A stretch of 5,733 bases of DNA. Origin: Acidobacteriota bacterium (GTDB lineage: Bacteria > Acidobacteriota > Terriglobia > Bryobacterales > Bryobacteraceae). A program made the translations under genes and the position numbers. The DNA is taken from positions 1 through 5,733 of the forward strand of contig CANNLB010000223.1 of the NCBI GenBank assembly GCA_947505565.1, read 5' to 3'. Position 1 is the stretch's first letter, and the number at the start of each line of letters is the position of its first letter. The notes beneath the pieces are model-generated. The model saw only the letters and a list, made by a program, of their open reading frames with translations, was not told the origin of the DNA and did no database searches. Positions 1 to 5,733 of the stretch are shown here, piece by piece.

Positions 1-72
1 CGCCAGCATTGCCCGTCTCCGCTTCACCGGCAGGCCAAGACTAACATGCATTTTTCAACGACCCGGGCAAAA
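1..72. other. Left flank, no supported gene
   Basis: No gene can be supported here. One plus frame ends at a TAA at 42-44. Another stays open from the window edge until a TGA at 118-120, and the third is open into the receptor gene. Any of these could be the 3' tail of an upstream gene, for example a transposase if the adjacent repeats are an insertion-sequence end. The visible peptides are too short and too unlike any family I recognise to decide. Confidence 0.3.
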
Positions 73-117
73 GGGGACATTTCTACTTTGCCAGCAGGGG
101 GACATTTCTACTTTGCC
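73..117. repeat. Two perfect 20-bp direct repeats, 25-bp period
   Basis: The 20-mer GGGGACATTTCTACTTTGCC occurs at 73-92 and again at 98-117, separated by the 5-bp spacer AGCAG. I see no further full copy and no inverted copy elsewhere in the window. The segment precedes the chosen start of the receptor gene, so it is read as non-coding. Closely spaced direct copies of a roughly 20-bp motif are typical of the ends of some insertion sequences, notably the multiple terminal repeats of the IS21 family. The motif itself also looks to me like sequences found beside such elements, but that is memory and not a search. The alternative is a tandem operator for a regulator of the downstream operon. No transposase is visible, so an element would have to lie to the left or be a remnant. 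Confidence 0.7.
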
Positions 118-168
118 TTGACAGAAGCGTCACGCATGCTTGCCGAAAGGACACGGTTAATATACAGT
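118..168 (+). promoter_or_regulatory. Candidate promoter region of the receptor-phosphatase operon
   Basis: A perfect -35-type hexamer TTGACA lies at 118-123, directly after the second direct repeat, but no -10-like hexamer sits 16-18 bp downstream of it. The only AT-rich stretch in the leader is at 157-172. It offers TATACA (161-166) or TACAGT (163-168), which could pair with TTGCCG at 140-145 at spacings of 15 or 17 bp. Both pairings are imperfect. The region lies 55-105 bases before the chosen start codon, which suits a promoter for the downstream pair. The exact element used, and whether TTGACA is an orphan outward-facing -35 box of an insertion-sequence end, cannot be settled by eye. Confidence 0.35.
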
Positions 169-209
169 TTATGGACCCGGGAAACCCGGAACGTACCGCC
201 AAGTCTAAT

Positions 210-214
210 AGGAG
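210..214 (+). promoter_or_regulatory. Ribosome binding site that fixes the receptor start
   Basis: AGGAG ends eight bases before the ATG at 223. This is a good Shine-Dalgarno sequence at normal spacing. It supports starting the receptor at 223 and not at the in-frame ATG at 46. The first residues after 223 also form a normal signal peptide, whereas starting at 46 would put 59 residues, partly encoded by the direct repeats, in front of it. Confidence 0.8.
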
Positions 215-222
215 AACCAGAG

Positions 223-3200
223 ATGCCAGGTGGACATTGCGTTTCCATACGCTTGCTTGCAATCCTTTTTTTGATCTTCGCGACGCAAAGCGTTTTTGCG
301 CAGAACACCGCCACGATTGTCGGAACTATCTTCGACTCGACGAAAGCTTCGATCTCCGGTGCATCGGTCACCGCGACGAACGTCGAGACGGGCATCGCGC
401 GCACCGCGACGGCCGACGCCAAGGGCGATTTCCTTTTTGTTCAGCTTCCGGTCGGTACCTATATTGTGAAGACCACGGCGGCGGGTTTTAAAGAATCGAT
501 CCAGACGGGCGTGCTCCTGCAGGTGAACGAAAACCGGCGGGTCGACTTTTCGCTGCAATTGGGACAGGTGACTGACCGGATTGAGGTGCAGGCGCAGGCG
601 GCCCAGGTGGAGACGCGGAGCGGAGTGATCGGCGAAGTGATCGACTCCAAGCGCATTGCGGAGTTGCCGCTCAATGGGCGCAACGCGATTTCGCTGCAAT
701 TGCTGGTGCCCGGGGTGGGTCGGCGGGGCGGGCGCGATCAACAGCAGAACGAGACGATTTCGGTGAACGGTTCGGCCTTTCGCGGCAATAACTATGCCCT
801 GGACGGCGGAGACAATCACGATCCGTTCTTCAACACGCCGGCGCCGTTTCCGAACCCCGACGCCCTGCAGGAGTTTTCGATTGAAACCAACGGCTATGGC
901 GCCGACAAAGGGCGCAACGCGGGGGTGTTCGTGAGCGCGGTGACCAAGTCCGGCACCAACGCCTTCCACGGCACGGCGTTTGAGTACTTACGCAACGAGA
1001 AGTTGAATGCACGCGATTTCTTTGCGGTTGATGTTCCGCCGTTCAAACGAAACCAATACGGAGGAACGATCGGGGGACGGATTATCCGGGACCGCACGTT
1101 CTTCTTCGCTTCCTACCAGGGGACGCGAGAGCGCAGCGCACCGGGCACGACGAGCGCGATCGTGCCGACGCCGGCCATGCGGCGGGGTGACTTTTCAGCC
1201 TTGGGCAGGGCGATTCGCGATCCGAGCGGGGGAAACTTTCCGGGGGGCGTGATTCCGGCGAGTCGCGTCTACCAGCCGGCGATCAAGTTTTTGGACACGT
1301 TCGTACCGCTGCCGAATCGGGAGAACGGGCAGTTGAGCAGCATCAGCGCGCAATCCAACGACGACGAGCAAATCGTGGGCAAGGTGGATCATCAACTCAA
1401 CGCGGCGCACCGGTTGAGCTTCCGTTTGCTTTGGAACGACAATACGACCAAGCAGGCCGTGGGGACAATTCCAAATCTACTGGCGAACATCCCTTACAAG
1501 AACTGGAACGGCACGGCCAGCGATACGTGGATCATGAGTCCGCGGGCGGTAAACGCGTTGACGGTGACGGTGCAGAATATTGAACGGAACCAGAGTGCGA
1601 TTACGCCGGGGAACGTCGGCTGGCGGGACTTTGGCACGGGTATCGTGCGGGCGCACCGCGAAGATACGGTGGCCGCCACGGATACGAACGTGATCGGCTA
1701 CTGGCAGGCGTTTACGCGCCATCCGCTCTACCAGCAGCGCTATTTTTACCACGTGCGGAATGACACCTCGATCACGCTGGGCGGACATTTGATCAAGCTG
1801 GGCGGGGAGTGGCGGTATGACGAGGTGGACCGCCGCGAGCGTTTCCAGGGCGACCCGGCGATTACGTTCCGTGGTCAGATTACCGGCGATGCGATGGCGG
1901 ACTTCATGGTGGGGCGGCCGGACTCGATCAACCAGAACTCGGGTGCGGAAAGCTATCCGATGGGTAAGGAGCTGAGCGCGTTTGTGAACGACGATTGGAA
2001 AATGAACCGGCGGCTTACGATCAATCTGGGCCTGCGCTGGGATCCTTTCCTGCCGCCCCCGGACAGGCGGGGCACGGGAGCGATGTACGTTCCGGGTGCC
2101 CAGTCTCAGTATTTTCCGCGGGCCCCGCTGGGCCTAGTGTATTGGGGGCAGGATGCCGCGGTGCCGAAGAAATATGGCTTCGGAAACCTTTGGAACAACT
2201 GGTCGCCGCGGATCGGCTTCGCGTGGGACCCCACCGGGAGCGGGAAATCCAGTGTTCGCGGTGGGTACGGGGTGTTCTATGGTGCTCGCTCACTGCAGAA
2301 CCTAGGCGGTGGGGGCCCGGGCTTTGTGCAGGCGACGAACATGAATCCGGTGCCGGGTGGAATGGCGAACCCGTACCAGTCGATCGGTGGGAATCCTTAC
2401 CCGTTCGATCCACCGAGTACGAGCGCGGAACGCGCAGCGCTTCAATTCGTCCGTCCCGTGGCGCCGGGTGGCTGGGATTTGGCGTTTCGGAATGCTTTGA
2501 TCCAGCAATGGAACTTTAGCGCGCAGAGGCAGATCGCGCAAAGTTGGATCGTTTCCGCGGCGTACGTGGCCAGTAAGGGCAATCGGGTGGAGACCACACG
2601 ACAGGTGAACCCGGGGATTTTCGGGCGTCCGGGCAATTTGCAGCAACGGCGGGTGAATCCAGAGTTCGCGGGTATTGGACTATCGAGTTCGGAGGGCAAT
2701 TACACCTATCACTCGATGCAGTTGTCGGTGAACCGGCGCCTGAGCGCGGGTCTGACGGTGATGGCCAGCTACACGTGGGCGCGGAATATCGACAATTTGA
2801 GCACTCCCCAGGATGGAGCGGACTTCCGGCGGGACAAGGCGATTTCGGATAACAACATCGACCACCGTTTCGTGGGCAGCTTCGTTTGGGCGCTGCCGCG
2901 GTTCCGGACTAAGAACGCCCTGCGGTTCCTGCTCGACGGATGGGACGTGAATGGGATCGTGTCGCTCGAGAGCGGCCTGTGGTTCAACCCGGTGAGCGGT
3001 CGGGACAATTCGGGCACAGGCAACAACCAGGACCGGCCAGACCTGATCGGCAATCCGCGCCTGGAGACGAGCCGCCCGCGCGGTGAACAGGTGCAACGCT
3101 ATTTTAACGCGGGGGCCTTTACGCAGAACGCGGCGGGGACGCTGGGCAACGTGGGCCGCAACATGCTGGAGGGGCCTGGGGAGGTGAACGTGGATCTTGG

Positions 3201-3384
3201 TCTCGTGAAGACGTTCGCGGTGACGGAGTCGCACCGGATTCGGTTCCGCGCCGAATCGTTCAACGCGCTAAATAAGACGAATCTGAATAATCCGAACGCA
3301 AACCTGTTGGCGCCGGCCGTCGGTCGCATCACGGGAGCGGGGGCACCGAGGGTGTTCCAATTGGCGCTTCGGTACGAGTTTTAA
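223..3384 (+). CDS. TonB-dependent receptor-like (Oar-type) outer-membrane protein
   Basis: This is a predicted outer-membrane beta-barrel of 1053 aa that should bind and perhaps import an extracellular ligand using TonB energy. Seen in the sequence: a Sec signal peptide (1-26) with a hydrophobic core around LLAILFLIFA and a likely cut at VFA/Q; a carboxypeptidase-regulatory-like Ig fold at about 28-112 ('GASVTATN', 'GDFLFVQLPVGTY'); a plug at about 125-240 with ELPLNGRN (147-154) and 'YALDGGDN'; the family motif RNQYGGTIGGRIIRDRTFFF from 276; and a long barrel with 'NDDWKMNRRLTINLGLRWD' (about 589-607), 'YTWARNIDN' and 'HRFVGSFVW'. It ends in RYEF, with the terminal aromatic residue usual for outer-membrane proteins. 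Length and order match the Oar-like receptors abundant in Acidobacteriota. I see no TonB box, so energy coupling is inferred. The frame is open back to position 46 and the window edge, but the ribosome binding site and signal peptide favour 223. The ligand is unknown. The phosphatase gene follows after two bases. Confidence 0.9.
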   Translation: MPGGHCVSIRLLAILFLIFATQSVFAQNTATIVGTIFDSTKASISGASVTATNVETGIARTATADAKGDFLFVQLPVGTYIVKTTAAGFKESIQTGVLLQVNENRRVDFSLQLGQVTDRIEVQAQAAQVETRSGVIGEVIDSKRIAELPLNGRNAISLQLLVPGVGRRGGRDQQQNETISVNGSAFRGNNYALDGGDNHDPFFNTPAPFPNPDALQEFSIETNGYGADKGRNAGVFVSAVTKSGTNAFHGTAFEYLRNEKLNARDFFAVDVPPFKRNQYGGTIGGRIIRDRTFFFASYQGTRERSAPGTTSAIVPTPAMRRGDFSALGRAIRDPSGGNFPGGVIPASRVYQPAIKFLDTFVPLPNRENGQLSSISAQSNDDEQIVGKVDHQLNAAHRLSFRLLWNDNTTKQAVGTIPNLLANIPYKNWNGTASDTWIMSPRAVNALTVTVQNIERNQSAITPGNVGWRDFGTGIVRAHREDTVAATDTNVIGYWQAFTRHPLYQQRYFYHVRNDTSITLGGHLIKLGGEWRYDEVDRRERFQGDPAITFRGQITGDAMADFMVGRPDSINQNSGAESYPMGKELSAFVNDDWKMNRRLTINLGLRWDPFLPPPDRRGTGAMYVPGAQSQYFPRAPLGLVYWGQDAAVPKKYGFGNLWNNWSPRIGFAWDPTGSGKSSVRGGYGVFYGARSLQNLGGGGPGFVQATNMNPVPGGMANPYQSIGGNPYPFDPPSTSAERAALQFVRPVAPGGWDLAFRNALIQQWNFSAQRQIAQSWIVSAAYVASKGNRVETTRQVNPGIFGRPGNLQQRRVNPEFAGIGLSSSEGNYTYHSMQLSVNRRLSAGLTVMASYTWARNIDNLSTPQDGADFRRDKAISDNNIDHRFVGSFVWALPRFRTKNALRFLLDGWDVNGIVSLESGLWFNPVSGRDNSGTGNNQDRPDLIGNPRLETSRPRGEQVQRYFNAGAFTQNAAGTLGNVGRNMLEGPGEVNVDLGLVKTFAVTESHRIRFRAESFNALNKTNLNNPNANLLAPAVGRITGAGAPRVFQLALRYEF

Positions 3385-3386
3385 AT

Positions 3387-5525
3387 ATGAGAATTACGCG
3401 TCGCGCCTTTGTGGCGGGGACGGTGGCAGCCGGTCCCGCGGTTTTGTTTGCCAGTCGCTGGAGCGGCTCGCGGATTTGGATTGGTCCCGAGTACTGGGCG
3501 AATCCGCTGCCGGATTGGAGCATGGAGAACGGAGCGGTGGTGGCGGATGCCGCCGAGAACCGGACGCTTCATTTGCTCACCCATCAGGTGGTGTCGAACG
3601 GATCCGGCTCGTTTACGATGGCGGTGAAGATGACGCCGCCGGCGGAGTTAGGGAAGACCTACGCGGGATTCCGTTTCGGCATTCGGGGGCAGCTCGACGA
3701 CTATCGTCACGCGTTGATCTCGGCCACGGAGTGGGTGGACGCCACGTTGCGGGCCGACGGGAAGTTGGTGTTGGACGGGGTGGAGAGTGCCGGTCAGGTG
3801 CCGCTGGGCGGGGAGATTTTGCTGCAACTCAACGTGAAGGCCGATGGCGAGAGTGAGTTGCGGGTTGGTGAGGTGAGCGTTCGGGGCAAGCTGGCGCGTG
3901 CGAGGCTGACGGGGAACGTCGCGTTGCTGGCGGGGTCGCCGGAGGCGGCGGGGAAAGGCAACCGCTGGCGATTCCGCACGTGGTCGGCGGAGGGCACTCT
4001 GTTGGCGCATCGGCCGGAACAGACTTTCGGCCCGATCCTATGGACGCAATATACGCTGAGCCGTGGGGTGGTGAAGCTGACGGCGTTGTTTCCGCCGGTG
4101 GGGGCGTCCGATTCTCGTCAGGCGCAACTGGAGATTCGCCGGGACGGAAAGTGGCAGCGGGCGGGAACGGCTTCGATCGATGCGCTCTCGCGGACGGCGA
4201 CGTTTCGGATGGAGAAGTGGGACGCGACGAAGGCGACCGAGTACCGGGTGCTTTATCGCTGGCAAAACGCACGTCACGAGTGGGCGGGGGTGATCCGGTC
4301 GGAGCCCGCGGGCGGGGCTCTGAAACTGGGCGTTTTTTCTTGCGACAACGGGTATGCGTTCCCGCTGCCGCGATTGACTTCGAACGTAGCCATCCACGAT
4401 CCTGATTTGCTGTTCTTCGCGGGGGATCAGATCTATGAGAGCTATGGCGGATTTGGATTCTCGCGCGAGCCCGCGGAGTTGGCGATGCTCGACTATTTGC
4501 GGAAGTTCTGGCAGTTTGGCTGGACTTGGCGAGAGCTGTTGCGGAACCGCCCGGCGGTGGTGATTCCGGATGATCATGACGTGTTTCAGGGCAACATCTG
4601 GGGACAGGGGGGACGCAAGATTCCGAAGGGCCGGGAGAAGGGGTTCGTTTATGGCGGCTACGTGGAGCCGCCGGAATGGGTGAACGCGGTGCAGCGGACG
4701 CAGTGCGCGCATCTGCCGGATCCGGTGGATCCGGCACCGGTGGAGCAGGGCATTACGGTGTACTTTACGGAACTTGACTACGGTGGCGTGAGCTTTGCGA
4801 TTCTGGAGGACCGAAAGTTTAAGACGGGTCCGGAGTCGGCGTTTCCGAACGGGGTACCAGCGGGCGGGCGACCGGAGGCGCTGGATGTTCCGGGGACGGA
4901 GATGTTGGGTCGGCGGCAGGAGGCATTTCTCGAGCGTTGGGCGAAGGACGGCCAAGCGGCTTTGAAGGTGGTGCTGAGCCAGACGGTTCTTTGTAAAGTG
5001 ACGACGCACGCGGGGCCGAATTTGAATGCGAGTGATCGGGATCTGGATTCGGGAGGATGGCCGCAGTCTGGGCGTCGACGAGCGCTGCTGGCGATTCGGA
5101 ACGCTGATCCGCTGATGATCCACGGCGACCAGCATCTTGGGGCGCTGGTGCGGCATGGCATCGACGAGTGGGAAGATGGGCCGCTGGCGTTTATGGTGCC
5201 GGGGACTGCGAACGGATTTCCGCGGGCGTGGTGGCCGGAGGAGGAAAAGGCGGACGGCCGCTATGTCGACTCGTTTGGGAACCGGATGACGGTTTTGGGT
5301 ATTGCGAATCCGGAGCGGGGCAGCAATCTACTGCGGAGGAATCGGACGGCTCCGGAGGAGTTGGCGCACCGGAAGGGGTCGGGGTATGGGATTGTGCGGT
5401 TCAATGTGGCGGAGAAGACGGCGGTGCTAGAGATGTGGCGGTACGGCTTCGACGCGCTTAAGCCGAAGCAGGGCGATCAGTTTGCGGGGTTTCCGCAGAC
5501 TTGGAAGCCGGGGCGGCGGCGGTAG
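3387..5525 (+). CDS. Tat-exported PhoD-like metallophosphoesterase with extra N-terminal domain
   Basis: This 712-aa protein should hydrolyse phosphate mono- or diesters outside the inner membrane. Residues 4-9 (TRRAFV) plus a hydrophobic stretch to about 22 form a twin-arginine signal, consistent with a metalloenzyme exported folded. Residues 30-210 look like a LamG-type beta-sandwich absent from classical PhoD. Residues 212-305, starting GPILWTQYTLSRGVVKLTA, look like the Ig-like region before PhoD catalytic domains. The catalytic part runs from about 312. Motifs are FSCD (317-320), DPDLLFFAGDQIYE (338-351), PDDHDVFQGN (394-403), 'FAILEDRKFK' (470-479) and HGDQH (579-583). By analogy with Bacillus subtilis PhoD, C319, D347 and Y350 would bind the iron, and D396, H397 and the two HGDQH histidines are also likely metal-site residues. 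The form DDHDVFQGN instead of DDHEVxNN marks a subfamily I associate with Planctomycetes, Verrucomicrobia and relatives. The start lies two bases after the receptor stop without a strong ribosome binding site, so translational coupling is likely. Substrate unknown; class call firm. Confidence 0.88.
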   Translation: MRITRRAFVAGTVAAGPAVLFASRWSGSRIWIGPEYWANPLPDWSMENGAVVADAAENRTLHLLTHQVVSNGSGSFTMAVKMTPPAELGKTYAGFRFGIRGQLDDYRHALISATEWVDATLRADGKLVLDGVESAGQVPLGGEILLQLNVKADGESELRVGEVSVRGKLARARLTGNVALLAGSPEAAGKGNRWRFRTWSAEGTLLAHRPEQTFGPILWTQYTLSRGVVKLTALFPPVGASDSRQAQLEIRRDGKWQRAGTASIDALSRTATFRMEKWDATKATEYRVLYRWQNARHEWAGVIRSEPAGGALKLGVFSCDNGYAFPLPRLTSNVAIHDPDLLFFAGDQIYESYGGFGFSREPAELAMLDYLRKFWQFGWTWRELLRNRPAVVIPDDHDVFQGNIWGQGGRKIPKGREKGFVYGGYVEPPEWVNAVQRTQCAHLPDPVDPAPVEQGITVYFTELDYGGVSFAILEDRKFKTGPESAFPNGVPAGGRPEALDVPGTEMLGRRQEAFLERWAKDGQAALKVVLSQTVLCKVTTHAGPNLNASDRDLDSGGWPQSGRRRALLAIRNADPLMIHGDQHLGALVRHGIDEWEDGPLAFMVPGTANGFPRAWWPEEEKADGRYVDSFGNRMTVLGIANPERGSNLLRRNRTAPEELAHRKGSGYGIVRFNVAEKTAVLEMWRYGFDALKPKQGDQFAGFPQTWKPGRRR
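4714..4736. repeat. Perfect 10-bp inverted repeat inside the phosphatase gene
   Basis: TGCCGGATCC at 4714-4723 is followed by the loop GGT and its exact reverse complement GGATCCGGCA at 4727-4736. It encodes part of LPDPVDPAP (residues 443-451), a linker-like stretch in the catalytic region. As RNA it would form a very stable GC-rich hairpin with a three-base loop. It may simply reflect the repeated Asp-Pro codons in a GC-rich gene. No U-tract follows, so it is not a terminator. Confidence 0.75.
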
Positions 5526-5590
5526 GAGAATGGTGGCGGCATTGCGGTGGCGCTGGCGTGCTCGCGCTCGTTTCGTGCTGGACCAAGTCC
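5526..5590. other. Short gap after the phosphatase gene, nothing firm
   Basis: No complete gene and no convincing terminator is visible between the phosphatase stop and the possible convergent gene end. An ATG at 5530 has AGGAG only one base upstream, which is too close to serve as its ribosome binding site. The frame it opens (to 5688) gives an Arg/Trp-rich peptide typical of chance GC-rich translation. Confidence 0.5.
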
Positions 5591-5733
5591 TCACTGAATC
5601 GCTGTGTCGATGGAAGCCAAGACGCCGTATGGCCCGAAAACTCGATCTATCTGAAACAGCGGGAGATAATCCCTGGCGTCGTCGATAATGAGACGACCCG
5701 ATGTCAAAGTGCCTGGACCCGTTCCGTTTCCTG
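5591..5733 (-). CDS. Possible 3' end of a convergent gene, partial, unknown function
   Basis: On the minus strand a frame enters from the right edge and stops with TGA at 5593-5591, giving 46 visible residues. The peptide reads like real protein, with a segment IIDDARDYLPLFQIDR followed by a Gly/Pro-containing hydrophobic stretch and the end DTAIQ. Acidic, hydrophobic and turn-forming residues alternate normally and there is no Arg/Pro excess of the kind seen in antisense shadows. I do not recognise the family. A competing plus-strand frame is also open from within the preceding gap to the window end, and third-position GC does not separate the two. The call therefore rests on peptide quality alone. 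If real, the gene converges on the receptor-phosphatase operon and is cut by the window edge. Confidence 0.35.
   Translation of the reverse strand, partial: GNGTGPGTLTSGRLIIDDARDYLPLFQIDRVFGPYGVLASIDTAIQ

Noticed and set aside
128..143. Possible sigma-54 promoter (CGTCACG followed by TTGC)
   Set aside because: The -24 GG is missing and the spacing to TTGC is one base too long.
60..181. GACCCGGG at 60-67 and again at 174-181, as a possible 8-bp target-site duplication around the repeats
   Set aside because: An identical 8-mer pair in about 200 GC-rich bases is not improbable by chance. The copies are not adjacent to the repeat ends and no transposase lies between them.
230..238. GTGGACATT at the receptor start as a third, degenerate copy of the direct repeat
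   Set aside because: Only eight of nine bases match and the similarity does not extend to the rest of the 20-mer. It lies in the coding start.
205..969. Minus-strand open frame of 254 codons opposite the receptor N-terminus
   Set aside because: It is Arg/His/Val-rich with no motif, and the plus strand encodes a conserved signal peptide, Ig-like domain and plug.
3829..4737. Minus-strand open frame of 302 codons
   Set aside because: It has an extreme Pro/Ser/Arg composition and overlaps another antisense frame and the phosphatase gene, so it is an antisense shadow.
4038..5156. Long minus-strand open frame of 372 codons opposite the phosphatase gene
   Set aside because: The peptide is Arg/Pro/His-rich, as expected from reading a GC-rich gene backwards. 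It has no recognisable domain and lies fully inside a gene with clear catalytic motifs.
5482..5688. Plus-strand open frame of 68 codons overlapping the phosphatase end
   Set aside because: It has Arg/Gly/Trp-rich chance composition. The only nearby ribosome-binding-like sequence is one base from an internal ATG, and no family resemblance is visible.
5678..5697. Inverted repeat GTCGTC / GACGAC with an 8-base loop as a terminator
   Set aside because: It has only six base pairs, no T-tract on either strand, and lies inside the possible convergent coding end.

Overview
The window looks like a piece of a GC-rich, Gram-negative chromosome, most likely from an acidobacterium of the Solibacter/Bryobacter type. 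The main reason is the first large gene. It encodes an outer-membrane receptor in which a signal peptide is followed by a carboxypeptidase-regulatory-like domain, a plug with the 'ELPLNGRN' motif and a very long beta-barrel. This Oar-like architecture is strongly expanded in Acidobacteriota. The taxonomic assignment is inference from protein style; no marker gene is present.

Layout. Bases 1-222 are non-coding or the tail of something upstream. They hold two perfect 20-bp direct repeats (73-92 and 98-117), a consensus-like TTGACA directly after the second repeat, an AT-rich candidate promoter (about 140-168) and a clear ribosome binding site (210-214). Bases 223-3384 encode the TonB-dependent receptor-like protein (1053 aa from the chosen start). 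Two bases later, 3387-5525 encode a Tat-exported PhoD-like metallophosphoesterase (712 aa) with an extra N-terminal beta-sandwich region. The last 208 bases hold no complete gene. A minus-strand frame that enters from the right edge and stops at 5591-5593 may be the 3' end of a convergent gene.

How the genes may work together. The two large genes are almost certainly co-transcribed, and probably translationally coupled, because only two bases separate stop and start. A natural reading is a two-gene uptake unit: the receptor binds or imports a ligand at the outer membrane, and the exported phosphoesterase cleaves phosphate esters on the outside of the inner membrane. The substrate cannot be read from the sequence.

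I did not find a clearly new biological system. The points most worth a second look are the tandem repeat, which resembles an insertion-sequence end abutting the operon promoter region, the non-canonical PhoD subfamily with its extra domain, a perfect 10-bp hairpin inside the phosphatase gene, and the unassigned right-hand tail.
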